Origin: Acidobacteriota bacterium
Lineage (GTDB): Bacteria; Acidobacteriota; Thermoanaerobaculia; Multivoradales; Multivoraceae
Assembly: GCA_026707325.1 (NCBI GenBank)
Contig: JAPOXA010000113.1
Coordinates: 1-64,000 of the forward strand
Direction of reading: 5' to 3'
Length of the DNA: 64,000 nucleotides
Shown here piece after piece: positions 44,001 through 55,300 of this stretch. The translations under genes were made by a program, and so were the position numbers. The first letter of the stretch is position 1, and each line of letters starts with the position of its first letter. The notes under the pieces are model-generated. The model made no database searches. It was given only the letters and a program-made list of their open reading frames with translations, and was not told the origin of the DNA.

Positions 44001-45743
44001 ATGCCGATGAGCCTCCGCTCGCGTCGCCGACGCGTCCGCGTTTCCGCGCTGGGCGGCATCTTGGCCTTCTTCTTGGCGGCCAAAACCATGCCGCTCGTCT
44101 ACCTCGACACCTCCGACGAGGTCATGGTCGACCGCTCGCCCCTGATCGTCTTCGGCGAAGTCGTGAGCGAAGCGCCCGGCCCGCGACGCGGGTTCCCGAC
44201 GACGGACTTGCTGTTCCGCGTCGAAGAGGTGCTCAAGGGCTACGCGGCGAGTTCGTCGATTACCGTGCGCCAGCCGGGCGGCGTGTCCGCCGGCGGCCGC
44301 GCCGGCACGATCGTCGGCCTGCCGCGGCCGCGTGTGGGCGACCGGATGCTCCTCTTCCTCCGACCCGCCGAGGCGGACGATCCGGGAGTGGAGACGTCGG
44401 TCTACGCGATCGTCGATCACGGGCTCGGCATGTTCTTCGAAGTCGGAGGATTCGGGAGCGCCGGGGGCGCCGACCGCGCGGTGCTGATGCGCGAGGCGTC
44501 GCTGCACGTGGTTCCCGAGCCGGTCGGCGCCGCCGCTTTCGACCCGCGGCGCCCCTCCCGGCTGCCCCGCGCCGCGCCGGGGTTCCGGAACTGGATCGTG
44601 GACCGGGCCGCGGGGCGGGAACGCCCCGCCGACTACTTCCTCCCGGCCCGGCCGGCGGTGCCCGCCTCGGTCGTCATGCCCTACCGTCTGCTGAACGTCG
44701 GGGAAGGCTGCCAGCGCCAGTTCCTTCCCATCCGCTGGCTGGAGTTCGACCGGGGCGAGGAAGTCACTCTCGCCGTCGGGACGGATTCCGGCGGGGACTC
44801 GCGCGCCGGCGCGAACGGCGTGAAGGCGGTCAAGGCCGCCATCCGCGCCTGGAACCGGGCGCCCGGAAGCTTCATCCGGTTCGCCGTTGCCGAAACGGCG
44901 AAGAGCGACCTCCCCTTCGCCCGGAGGGACGACGCCAGTTCGGTCACTTTCGAGGATCCCCTGGACGAGATTCCCGGCGACCTGGAGACGAACAGCATCC
45001 TGGCCGCGACGTTCACCTTCTGGGACTGCGAGAGCGAATCCCTTCACCGGATTCCCGGCGGCGCCGGACGGCGCGCCTACCGCATCGCGGAGGCCAACCT
45101 CACGACCCAGGACGGCATGTGGGAGTGGCTCCTCTCCACCGATGCTCCGCAGCGGAACTACGAAGAGGTCCTGGCGCACGAACTGGGCCACGCGCTCGGC
45201 ATCGACCACCCGTGCGGCACGTTCGGCCAGTGCGATCGCTGGAGCTACGAGGCGCTCATGCGCGGATGGGTTCACGAGGACGGCCGCGGCGCCGCCCTGA
45301 AGACCGACGATCGCGAGGCGGCGCGCGACCTCTACCCCGCCGTCTCCGCGCCCGACGGCGGCCCGGCCGCGAGTTGCGTCGCCGACGAGTCGTCCCTCTG
45401 CCTGAACCGCGGCCGCTACCGCGTGTCCGCCGACTGGAGCACGGAGACTTCCCGCGGCGGTGCCGTCGCCGTCGGCCTCACCGACGACACCGGCCTGTTC
45501 TGGTTCTTCGATCCGGCCAACACCGAGCTGGTGGTCAAGGTGCTCGACGGATGCGCGATCAACGGCCATCGCTGGGTGTACGCCGCCGGTCTGACCGATG
45601 TCCAGGTCCGGCTGATGGTGGACGACACGTTGAGCGACCGCCAATGGGCCCGCGAGAATCCCTGGCGAACGGCGTTCAGGCCGATCCTGGACGCGGCGGC
45701 GTTCCCGTGTGCGGACGACGGGCCGGCGCGGGGGGACGGATGA
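44001..45743 (+). CDS. Secreted matrixin-like metalloprotease with VKVLDGC C-terminal domain (copy 1)
   Basis: 580 residues. Signal/anchor about 15-30. The N-terminal beta domain (30-150; VDRSPLIVFGEVVSEAP, ITVRQPGG, VGDRMLLFLRP) also occurs in copy 2. The protease domain has the full metzincin zinc motif HELGHALGIDH (His393, Glu394, His397, His403) and a Met-turn candidate in YEALMRG, followed by a DDREAARDLYP helix typical of matrixins. The C-terminal domain (466-570) contains TGLFWFFDPANTELVVKVLDGC and NGHRWVYAAGLTDV. It probably digests extracellular protein. Its stop overlaps the start of copy 2 (ATGA). Confidence 0.85.
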   Translation: MPMSLRSRRRRVRVSALGGILAFFLAAKTMPLVYLDTSDEVMVDRSPLIVFGEVVSEAPGPRRGFPTTDLLFRVEEVLKGYAASSSITVRQPGGVSAGGRAGTIVGLPRPRVGDRMLLFLRPAEADDPGVETSVYAIVDHGLGMFFEVGGFGSAGGADRAVLMREASLHVVPEPVGAAAFDPRRPSRLPRAAPGFRNWIVDRAAGRERPADYFLPARPAVPASVVMPYRLLNVGEGCQRQFLPIRWLEFDRGEEVTLAVGTDSGGDSRAGANGVKAVKAAIRAWNRAPGSFIRFAVAETAKSDLPFARRDDASSVTFEDPLDEIPGDLETNSILAATFTFWDCESESLHRIPGGAGRRAYRIAEANLTTQDGMWEWLLSTDAPQRNYEEVLAHELGHALGIDHPCGTFGQCDRWSYEALMRGWVHEDGRGAALKTDDREAARDLYPAVSAPDGGPAASCVADESSLCLNRGRYRVSADWSTETSRGGAVAVGLTDDTGLFWFFDPANTELVVKVLDGCAINGHRWVYAAGLTDVQVRLMVDDTLSDRQWARENPWRTAFRPILDAAAFPCADDGPARGDG

Positions 45744-47479
45744 TCCGGCGTCCCGGTCTCGGCGCCGCCTCGCGCGCGGCGCCGGCGATTCTGCTGGCTC
45801 TGTCCGCCGGCGCCGCCCAGGCGATCGTCTACCTGAAGACGACGGACGCCGCCCTGGTGGACCGCGCGCCGGTCATCGTCTACGGCGAGGTTCTGGCGGC
45901 GTCGCCTGCGCCGGCGGGCCGGTTTCCCTCGACCGATTTCGAGGTCGAGGTCGCCGAAGCGCTCAAGGGTCCAGCCCCCGGAGGCCGGATCGTCGTGCGC
46001 CAGCCGGGCGGAATCCGGCCCGACGGCCTGATCGGCGAGGTCGTCGGACTGCCGATGCTCGCCGTGGGCGACCGCGTCCTGCTTTTCCTGGAACGCCCCG
46101 GGGAGGTCCACCGGGTGCTCGGCCACGGCCTCGGCGTCTTCTTCGAGGCGGCCGCCGGGGACGGCCGAGCGCTCCTGCTGCGGGACGCCTCGCTGCGGAC
46201 CTGGACGCTCCAGCCGGGGCCGGCCGGGGATGGGACCTTCGCCGAAGCGCCGGCGAGCCCTCCGCGCGACGCCGCTCTCTTCCGCGGGTGGATCGCGGAC
46301 CGGGCGGCCGGACGGGAGCGGCCCGCCGACTACTTGGCCGCCGACCCGGCGGAGAGGGACGCCGGCGTCGCCCGCGCCTACAGGGTGTACCGGACCGGAC
46401 CCGCCGCGCCCTGGTGCGCGAAGGGCTTCTCGAACCTGCGCTGGCGCCGGTTCGACCGCGGCGAACCGGTCGAGTTCACGCTGTCCAACGTCGAAGCCGC
46501 GGGGCCCGCTTCGGAGTCGCTGCGCGTGGCGATGGACGCCTGGAACCGCGACGCGGGCAGCGGCGTCCGGCTCGCGATGGGCGGCACGACGAGCACGCCG
46601 CTCAGGTTGCACGAGGAGTACGCCGACCGGGACGGGGCCAACGCGGTCACGTTCGAGGACCCTCTCGACGAGATCCCCGGCAGTCTCGACGACGAGGACG
46701 GCTTCATCCTGGGCGCGGCGAGCGTGATCTGGAGCTGCCTGACCCTGGACCACCTGAACATCTGGCACGATCTCGAGCCGCACGCGATTCCCGGCCGGCC
46801 GGAAACCCTGGCCTATCCGTTGTTCGAAGCGAACGTCGTGACGAACGACGGCTTCTGGAACTGGGCCCGGGAAATCGGGCGGGAACGCGGCTTCGATCCG
46901 AGGCGCGCCTACGAAGAACTCCTGGCCCACGAACTGGGACACGCTCTCGGGATCGATCACCCGTGCGGGAGCTTCATCGACTGCGACCGCGTAACCAACG
47001 AGGCGATCATGAGGGCGTACGCACACGGCGACGGCAGGGGGGCGGCCCTGAACTCCGACGACATCGCCGCCGTGCGCTCCCTCTACCCGCCGACGCCCGG
47101 GGAATCGGGCGACCTCTCCGTTCCGGTCTGTCTCCCGGGCGAGGAGGCGCTCTGTCTGAACGGCGGCCGCTACCGGGTCAGCGGCCGGTGGGCGACCGGC
47201 GACGACGAGGCGATCGCGCGGGCCGTGGCCCTCTCGGAAGACACCGGCTACTTCTGGTTCTTCGACTCCGCCAACGTCGAGATCGTCGTCAAGGTGCTCG
47301 ACGGTTGCGGCGTCAACGGCCACCGCTGGGTGTTCGCGGCCGGCCTGACGGACGTGCGGGTGAAGCTGTTCGTGGTGGACGTCGCGACCGGCCGGACGAA
47401 GACCTGGGAGAGTCCGGGCGGGGCGTTTGAGCCGATCACGGACACGAGCGCCTTCCCGTGCCGGGACGAGGACGGTTGA
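45740..47479 (+). CDS. Secreted matrixin-like metalloprotease with VKVLDGC C-terminal domain (copy 2)
   Basis: 579 residues, ATG 45740 in an ATGA overlap with copy 1 and a GGGGGAC SD inside that gene. Signal peptide ends SAGAAQA. Domain order is the same: N-terminal beta domain (30-140; VDRAPVIVYGEVLAASPAP, IVVRQPGG), protease core with HELGHALGIDH (His397, Glu398, His401, His407) and Met-turn NEAIMRAY, and C-terminal domain with TGYFWFFDSANVEIVVKVLDGC, NGHRWVFAAGLTDV and a closing DTSAFPC. The two copies are clearly paralogous but diverged between motifs, so specificities probably differ. A pair of coupled metzincins suggests co-secretion. Confidence 0.87.
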   Translation: MIRRPGLGAASRAAPAILLALSAGAAQAIVYLKTTDAALVDRAPVIVYGEVLAASPAPAGRFPSTDFEVEVAEALKGPAPGGRIVVRQPGGIRPDGLIGEVVGLPMLAVGDRVLLFLERPGEVHRVLGHGLGVFFEAAAGDGRALLLRDASLRTWTLQPGPAGDGTFAEAPASPPRDAALFRGWIADRAAGRERPADYLAADPAERDAGVARAYRVYRTGPAAPWCAKGFSNLRWRRFDRGEPVEFTLSNVEAAGPASESLRVAMDAWNRDAGSGVRLAMGGTTSTPLRLHEEYADRDGANAVTFEDPLDEIPGSLDDEDGFILGAASVIWSCLTLDHLNIWHDLEPHAIPGRPETLAYPLFEANVVTNDGFWNWAREIGRERGFDPRRAYEELLAHELGHALGIDHPCGSFIDCDRVTNEAIMRAYAHGDGRGAALNSDDIAAVRSLYPPTPGESGDLSVPVCLPGEEALCLNGGRYRVSGRWATGDDEAIARAVALSEDTGYFWFFDSANVEIVVKVLDGCGVNGHRWVFAAGLTDVRVKLFVVDVATGRTKTWESPGGAFEPITDTSAFPCRDEDG

Positions 47480-47539
47480 AGCGCACACCCCACGCTGCCG
47501 CACCGGCGCGCTACCCGGTCCGGCGGGCGCTTTCCGGCC

Positions 47540-49144
47540 CTATGAGCCGGCGCGGGGCAGCAACCGGGACAGGCGGGCCGACTTCTCGCCGGCCGGAACC
47601 TCGGCGTCCCGCCAGTGGTCGGCGATGACGCCGTCCGGGCGGACGAGCACGACGCCGTCGTTCGAGTAGTGCGAGTCGCCGCCCAGACGCGGCAGGGCCC
47701 GCGCCTTGATGGGGAAGCCGCCCGCCGACAGTCGCTCCACCCGATCGTCCCAGGGCCCGCCGTCGACGCCGGCGCCCAGAAGCAGCGTGTAGTCGAGCCC
47801 GAAGGCGTCGAGCACCGACGTCTTCCGGGCGTCGTCCAGCCAGAGGTGCGGCGCCCGCCGTCCCGAGCGCACGACGGGCGCGAAGTCGATGACCGGGTGG
47901 TCGACGAGGGGCGGATCGCCGTCGTCAACCGCGAGGAGGCCGGACCTCAGTTCGCAGCCCATCAGCAAGCCGTCGTAGTTTCCGTACAGCCTCGTCGCCT
48001 CGATGGCTTCCGCGAGGTCCTCGCCCCTCATGTAGGCGCGCATCAGGACCGCCATCGCCTCGTAGATGCGGACTCCGGCGTCGATGCGCTGCCGCGCGAG
48101 AGGCCGGTGCTCCTCTTCGTAGGTCTCGAGGATCGCGGGCGGCGAGATCCCGCGCAGGACGTAGGCGAGCTTCCAGGCGAGGTTGCGGATGCCGCTGAAC
48201 CCGGTGTTGTTGCCCATGCCGCCGGTGGGGATCGCGACGTGGGCCGCGTCGCCCGCCAGGAAGATGCGGCCCCTCGACAGGCGGGTGGTGCAGCCGGGCG
48301 TCGGCTGCCACAGGGACATGCTGTTGATCTCGAGCGGCACCGCGGCGGCGGCGCCGAGGCCGGCCCGGATCCTCTCCGAGACCGCTCGCTCGGAGATGAG
48401 GCGGGGTTCGGGCACCTGCATCTGGCAGCGCCAGCGCCGGACGCCGTCGAGAGGCTGGAAGACCATCATCTTGCGGGGTCCGGGATTGGCGTAGAGCAGC
48501 GGCGCCTTGCGTTCCCGGACGTATTCCGACAGGTCGGCGTCGAAGATGACGTCCTGCATGTTGACGGGACGGGGTTCCGCGTCGAGTTCGGTGTCGATCG
48601 CGGCCCTGGTGGAGCTGCCGGGGCCGTCCGCGCCGATGGCGTACTCGGCGGCGACCTCCTCGTCGCCGTCCGTCCGCGCGTCGCGCAGCCTCAGCCGCGT
48701 TCCGGATTCGTCCTGCCGCAACCCCGAAGCCACGGTGTGGAAGCGGACGTCGATGTTCGGGTCGCGCCGGATCTTCGCGAGCAGCACCTTCTCGACGTAG
48801 TCCTGGCAGGTCATGACCGGCATGACGGGGCTCGTGTCCCGCGGCACGGTGTGGAAGGTCGGGCAGGGGATGCGCGCGTACTCTGTCCCCGTGAGCGCGT
48901 CGAACCAGCGGTTGCACTCCGTCCAGTCCGGCCCCAATCCCGTGTCCTCGACCTCCTTCTCCAGGCCGAGCTCCCGCATCAACTCCATCGTGTTCGTGTC
49001 GACGAACCGGGAGCGCGGGTGGGTGTTGAGCTCGCCCCGCCGCTCCACCAGGAGCGTTCGCACGCCGAGCCGCGACAGGAGCAGCGCCCCGGTCATCCCG
49101 ATGGGCCCGGCGCCGATGATGCAGACTGGCGTTCCCGTCGTCAC
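47540..49144 (-). CDS. FAD-dependent monooxygenase (phenol hydroxylase/TfdB-like)
   Basis: 534 residues from GTG 49144 (MTTGTPVCIIG), which places the Rossmann strand where the family has it; ATGs at 49174 and 49189 are alternatives. FAD-binding motifs: CIIGAGPIGMTGALLLSRLG with the acidic VERR end, and GRIFLAGDAAHVAIPTGGMGNNTG. The C-terminal part (about 440-534; VVLVRPDGVIADHW) is the thioredoxin-like domain of aromatic hydroxylases. Family members hydroxylate phenols, resorcinol or polyketide rings with NAD(P)H and O2. It is convergent with the matrixins and divergent from the giant gene; no pathway partners are adjacent. Confidence 0.88.
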   Translation of the reverse strand: MTTGTPVCIIGAGPIGMTGALLLSRLGVRTLLVERRGELNTHPRSRFVDTNTMELMRELGLEKEVEDTGLGPDWTECNRWFDALTGTEYARIPCPTFHTVPRDTSPVMPVMTCQDYVEKVLLAKIRRDPNIDVRFHTVASGLRQDESGTRLRLRDARTDGDEEVAAEYAIGADGPGSSTRAAIDTELDAEPRPVNMQDVIFDADLSEYVRERKAPLLYANPGPRKMMVFQPLDGVRRWRCQMQVPEPRLISERAVSERIRAGLGAAAAVPLEINSMSLWQPTPGCTTRLSRGRIFLAGDAAHVAIPTGGMGNNTGFSGIRNLAWKLAYVLRGISPPAILETYEEEHRPLARQRIDAGVRIYEAMAVLMRAYMRGEDLAEAIEATRLYGNYDGLLMGCELRSGLLAVDDGDPPLVDHPVIDFAPVVRSGRRAPHLWLDDARKTSVLDAFGLDYTLLLGAGVDGGPWDDRVERLSAGGFPIKARALPRLGGDSHYSNDGVVLVRPDGVIADHWRDAEVPAGEKSARLSRLLPRAGS

Positions 49145-49306
49145 TTGGTTTCGGCCTTGTCGAAAGTCCCACATGAGCGGCCGGTGCATTACTCTATAGA
49201 CATGACCACGGCGTCTGGTGCGGGTCGTTCGACCCTCCGGACGGCGATCCGGCGACCGGCGCGGCGCGACCGGAGGCTGCCGCCCCCGAACGCCGGTTCG
49301 ATCCGG

Positions 49307-49312
49307 TAGACT
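49307..49312 (+). promoter_or_regulatory. Candidate -10 element (TAGACT) of the giant zincin gene
   Basis: TAGACT ends 6 nt before GTG 49319. No Shine-Dalgarno is present before the GTG, consistent with leaderless translation. Confidence 0.38.
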
Positions 49313-49318
49313 CCGGCG

Positions 49319-52300
49319 GTGGGAGTTGGTCGCGCGTTTGCCCCACGCCTGACGCTGGCCGCCATCGCGCTGGCGGCCGCGTTCCCGGCCTCCGCCGCGC
49401 ACGGCCAGCGCCTGCTCCGTTACGCCGAGGGCGGCATCGTCATCTCGGCCCAGTCCGCGCGGCCCACTCAGTCCGCCGAGCCGGCGAACCGGCCGCGGCG
49501 CTTCGACGTCGCGGTCGACTTCCCGCTGCTTCGCGCGGCGCCGCCGCTGCTGGAAGTCGAGACCCCGGCCGGGCGGATCCTCCAGGCGCGGCTCCAGGAG
49601 TTCGAGGACCGCGGCGACGGCGACCTGCTCTGGTCCGGCCACGTCGCCGGCCCGGAACGGGAACCGGTCGTGCTGACCGTACTCGACGGCGGCTTGGCCG
49701 GCATCTTCGCCGAACCGGGAGGGGCCGCGTTCGAGCTCCACGCGGTCGAAGGCGGCGCCGCCGCAGTGGTCGAACCGGGCTGGATGGTCCACGCCGCCGG
49801 CGTCGAGCCGATCCTTCTCGGCGAGGACGAGGAGTGGTGCCGACTGACGACCGCCCCGCCGTCCGAACTCGCCGACCTCGAGCGCGCGCCCTCGGCGCTG
49901 GCGGCGCAAGCGAGCGGCGCCGTCGCGTTCGCCGCGGCCCAATCGACGGCGCTGCCCGCCGTCACGCTCTCGGTGAGCCCGGACGAAGTGGCGGAGGACG
50001 CGGCGGCGGCCGTCCAGATCACGGTCACGGCGACGGTCGAGGACGGCCGCCGCTTCGCCGACGCGCGGACGGTCGCGGTGAGCGTCGGCGGCGGCCCCGC
50101 GGTCGCGGGCCTGGACTTCGCCGCCGTCGCCGACTTCGACCTCACCATCCCGGCCGGCGACGCCAGCGCCACGGCGACCTTCATGCTCGATCCGGTCGAC
50201 GACGACCTGGCCGAGCCGCACGAGGCGGTCCCGGTCACGGGCTTCCTCGCGGGCGTCAACGTCGCGCCCGCCGTAGTCGAGATCGCGTCGGACGACCGCC
50301 ACCAGGTCGACGTGCTCGTCCTCTACACCCTGGAGGCCATCCGCCTGCTGAACGCCGTGCCCCTGAGCAAGGAGATGGACGCGCAAATCCAGTTGGACTA
50401 CGCGGCCCGGATGCTCCAGGACGCGGGCGTGGCGGCGACGTACAACGTCGCCCACGTGGCGGCCGCTCCGCTGTTGCTGGAGCAGGCCATCGGGCGGAAC
50501 CAGCAGCCGCCGGCCGCCATGCGCTGGGCCCGAACGGGGGTCCACGCGCTCCGCGACGAGCACAACGCCGACATCGTCTTCCTGATGGGGGGCGGCGACG
50601 TGAGCCTGTGGGCCTGCGGCCAGGCCTTCGCGCGCTTCAACATCCACTCGACGATCGAGGACTTCGCCTACCAGGGCCAGGCGGCGACGAACTTCCACTG
50701 CGACGGCGCGGCGACCCCCCGCTGGCGCACGACCGCTCACGAGATCGGCCACGTCATGGGTGCCTTGCACGATCGGGCGAGCATCCTGCAACGGAACGCC
50801 AGGGAGACGCCGCTCGCGCCCTACGCGTACGGCTACGTCGACAGGACGCCCGGCCACCTGAACGCGCCCGACTACCGCAGCATCGTGACGATCATGGCGA
50901 CCGGGGGCGGGGCGTACGTCAACCGGGTCAACCACTATTCGACGGCGCGCCGCGCCTTCGTCGATCCCCAGGGGCGGACGAGGAAGCTGGGCCGGGCCGG
51001 CATGAACGAGGTCGACCGCCTGCTCAGGCGCACGGCGCCGGAAGCGGCCGGGCACAGCGACTTCATTCCGCCGGGGCCGCCGACCGGGCTGGCGGCGACG
51101 GCCAGCGTGGTCGCGAACAAGGTGAACGTCGCCCTGACCTGGACCGACGAGTCGGACCAGGAGGCCGGCTTCGTGGTGGAGTACTGCACTCTGAGTCCGT
51201 CGCAGCCGGGCCTTCCCGGCAACTGCTCGGTCGGCGCCACCACCTGGACGCGGGTCGCCACGCTCGCTCCGAACGTGCAGCAGACGACGGTGACCGGGCT
51301 CGACACCGGCCGCCGCTACACCTTCCGCGTCGAGGCCATCAGCCGCGAGGGCCGGTCCGCCATCGCCCCCTGGGAGACCCTGACGACGCCCGGCGACGTG
51401 GCGCCGCCGGCGCCGGCCGACCTGTTCGCCTCCACCCCGGCCGCCGGCTCGGTCCGGCTCGAGTGGACGGACGCTTCCCATAACGAGGACGACTTCCGCG
51501 TCGAGTACCGGACGGCCGGCGCCTCGAACTGGACCGCCGCCCCGGCCGCGAGCGCGAACGCGACCCGGGCCGACGTCACGGGCCTCGCGGCCGACACGGA
51601 GTACGAGTTCCGGGTCGGGGCCAGGAACACCCATGGAACCACCTGGAGCGGCGTGGTCTCCGCGCGCACCTGGGCGACGACGCCGCCGCCCCCGCCGGCG
51701 GCGAAGCCCGACGCGCCCGGTTCGCTCGTGGGCCGCCGGCTGAACCCCACGAGCGCCGAGTTCGAGTGGAGCGACGGTTCCGGCGACGAGACCGGCTTCG
51801 AGATCCAGATGAAGCCCTCCGGCGGCGCCTGGACGATCGCCTGGACGGCGCCGGCGGACGCGGAGAGGGCGACCGCTTCCGGCCTGCCGAGCGGCGCGAC
51901 GCTGGCCTTCCGGGTGGTGGCCACCGGCGACGGGCCGCCGTCCGAGCCCTCCAACGAAGTGACCCTCGACCTGAGCGCGCCCCTTCCGCCCGCGGCGGAG
52001 CTCTCCGGGCGGGTCCGGTGGGCCGGCTCATCGGCCTACGCGGACCTCGAGTGGACGATCGACACGTCGTCCTTCGACGGCAAGTTCCTCGCTGACGCCG
52101 GAAGCGAGACGAAGACTCCCTGGGTTCGGGTCTGGTGGTCGGCCTTCGGATCGGGCGTCTGGGAGACGGACGGGCATTGGACCGTCAGCCGCGTCCGCCG
52201 AATCTGGACCCGGCGACGCAACGTCAGCGTGCTCAGGCTCGAGACGAGAAGCGCCGGCGGCAGCGCCTTCAGCAACGAGATCGTCCTCGACTTCACGGCG

Positions 52301-55300
52301 GGCAAGCCGAACGCCCCGAAGAAGGCGAAGGCCAAGGTCAACGCCACCCTGCCGACGGCGGTCGACCTGACCTGGACCGCCGGCAGGAAAGCCGCGGCCC
52401 ACCGGGTGAGCTACACGTTCGGAGGCCGGAAACACGTCTACGCCTGGTATCCGGGCGACGCGACGAAGGCCACCGTGACCGGCCTGAGCAAGGGGAACCA
52501 CGTGTTCTACGTCGCCTCGATGAACGACGCCGGAGTGCTCAACGAAGTCACGGTGGGGACTCTCAGGCTCAGGCTGCGGAACGATCCCCCGAAGGCGGCG
52601 AAGCTGCTGGGCGTGGAGCACTACTACCAGACGGCGCGGGCGCCCTGGGCGGCCTGGGAAACGCCCGCGGCCGCCAACGCGACGTCGCAGGACATCGCCG
52701 GCCTGGCCAGGGGCGCGGGTTACCAGTTCCGGGTGCGGGGGAGGAACGGGAACGGCCTCTCGTCCCCGTCCAACGTCGTGTCGATCAACGGCGCGGTGTC
52801 TGCGCCCGCCAAGCCCGGCGACCTGGCCGCGCAACCGTCCGGATCGACCTCGGTTCTGCTCACCTGGGTCGACGAGTCGCACCGCGTGACGGGATACGAC
52901 GTTGCCTACAAGCTGTCGAGCGCCAGCTCGTACACCACCGGCTTGACGGCGCCGGGAGAAGCGACCTCCACCGTGGTGACGGGTCTGACCCCGAACACGT
53001 CCTACGACTTCCGCGTGCTTGGCTGGAGCGGGCCTGCCCAAGGCAATGCCGCCACTACGCGGCTGACCACGCCGCCCGCCGCGCCGACGGGGCTCCAGGC
53101 GCTCTCGCACGCGGTGGACGTCAACCTGCAGTGGACGGACGTGACGGACGAGACGGGGTACACGGTGCAGTACAGGGATACGGGCGACCCGGCCTGGAGC
53201 ACGTTCAGCGGGATGCCGCTGGCCGCGAACAGCTCCTCGTACGTGGCGGGCAACAAGTCCGGCCGTCTGTTCCGGGTGTTCGCCGAGCATTCGACGAACG
53301 GCCGGTCCTCGTCCAGCAACGTCACGTCGGAGAGCTTCACGGGGTCTCCGGCCGCCCCCGCGGCCCCGGCCGCGATCCAGGCCGCGCCCTCGGGATCCAC
53401 CTCCGTCCTGGTCAACTGGACGGACTCCTCGAACCACGAGGACGAGTTCGTCGTGGAGTACCGGGTGGAGGCGGGGGGGATGGCCGCCGTCTGGTCGACC
53501 GGGCCAACGGCGGGGATGGACGAGCAGTCGGCGGAAGTGACGGGCCTGACCGCCAGCACGGCCTACGAATTCCGGGTGGGCGCCCGGAACGGGCAGGGCA
53601 CGTCGTACTCGCCCATCGCGATGACCGCGATGCCGCCGGCCGCGCCGACCGGTCTCATGAAGTCGGCGGTGAAGCCCACCAGCCTGACCCTGACCTGGAC
53701 GGACAACTCGTCGGACGAGGACGAGTTCGTCGTGGAGTACCGGGCGACCGACCGCGGCAAGGACGGTGTGGCCGCGAAGGTCGCCCTCCAGGTGCGCTAC
53801 GAGGACCAGTCCCGTGACGAGGACTACTTCCTCGTCGCGCACCGGAAGGACGACGGCGAGTGGCGTTACGCCAAGGCCTACGCCGCGCCGCCCGAGAACC
53901 CGGCGGCCGGCGGCAACCAGGGAACCGGCGACAAGCTCCGCGGCGTGCAGACCTCCCTGGAGCCGAAGACCCTCTACCACTTCCGGGTGCTGGCCGAGTC
54001 GGAGAACGGCTCGCTCAACAGCAACATCGTCTCCATCTACTCGTCCCAGGATCCGGGCGACTTCGTCGCCAGGGCGACGGACTCGAAGACGGTCCGTTTC
54101 TCGTGGACGGACCGGGCCACCCAGGAGACCGGGTTCGTCGTGGAGCGCAAGTCGGCCGGCTGGCGCAAGGTGGCGGAGGTGGGGCCGAACGAGACGGAGG
54201 CCAGCTTCACGGACGGCGGCGTCGCCGAGGGCATCGTCCAGACGTTCCGCGTCCGGGCGCGGATCGAGAACGTCTTCGGGCAGGAGTACTGGGAGGAGAG
54301 CGAGGCCGTCAAGGTGACCATGCCGCCGACCCAGCCGACCGATCTCAGGGTGACCGCCACCGGCTCGACCACCGCGACGGCCCAGTGGACGAACACCTCG
54401 CACAGCGAATGGAGCTACGCCATCGAGTCCAGGAGGTCGAGCACGGAGGAGTGGTCCGTCTACCAGCGAACCGGGGCCGGCCAGCTCGTCGGCGCAACGC
54501 TCACCGCCACCCTCGAGCATCTCACGCCGAGCGCGGCGCACGAGTTCCGGGTGCGGGCGTGGAACGGGAACGGCCCCTCCACGCCCAGCGGCACGGTCAC
54601 CGTGACGATGCCGCCGGCCGCTCCCTCCGGCCTGACGGCGCGCTCGGCGAGCGGCACGAGCGCGGCGCTCGCCTGGACCGACGAGTCGTCCGACGAGACC
54701 GGTTTCACGATCCAGTGGCGCCCGGGCGGGACAACGACCTGGCCGAGTTCCGCCAACGTGGCCGGCGGCGTCGCCAGTTACACCGTCACCGGCCTGACCG
54801 GCGGCGCGAGCTACGAGTTCCGGGTGCGGGCGACGAGGGGCGCCGCCCTGGGCTCGTTCGGCAACATCGCGACCGTCGCCGTCCTGGGCGCCCCGGCGCA
54901 AGCGACCGGCCTCATGGCGACCGCGACCGGGGCCACCTCGGTCTCCCTCTCCTGGACCGACAACTCCGGGGACGAGACCGGCTTCGCCGTCCAGCAGCGC
55001 GAGCGCGGCGCCGCCGCGTGGACGACCTCCTCCACGGCGTCGGCGAACGCGACGACGGCCACCGTCGGCGGGCTGACCCCGAGCACCGCGTACGAGTTCC
55101 GGGTCAACGCGACGAACGCGAACGGCGCCACCCCGGGGGACCCCGTGTCCCTGACCACGCCGCCGCCCGCGCCGGGCGGATTGACCGTCGCCGCCTTGGG
55201 GTCCACCAGCGTCTCCCTGACCTGGACCGACGACTCCAGGGACGAGACCGCCTTCCGGGTCGAGTATGGAACCGCCGGTTCCGGATCGTGGACCACGGCG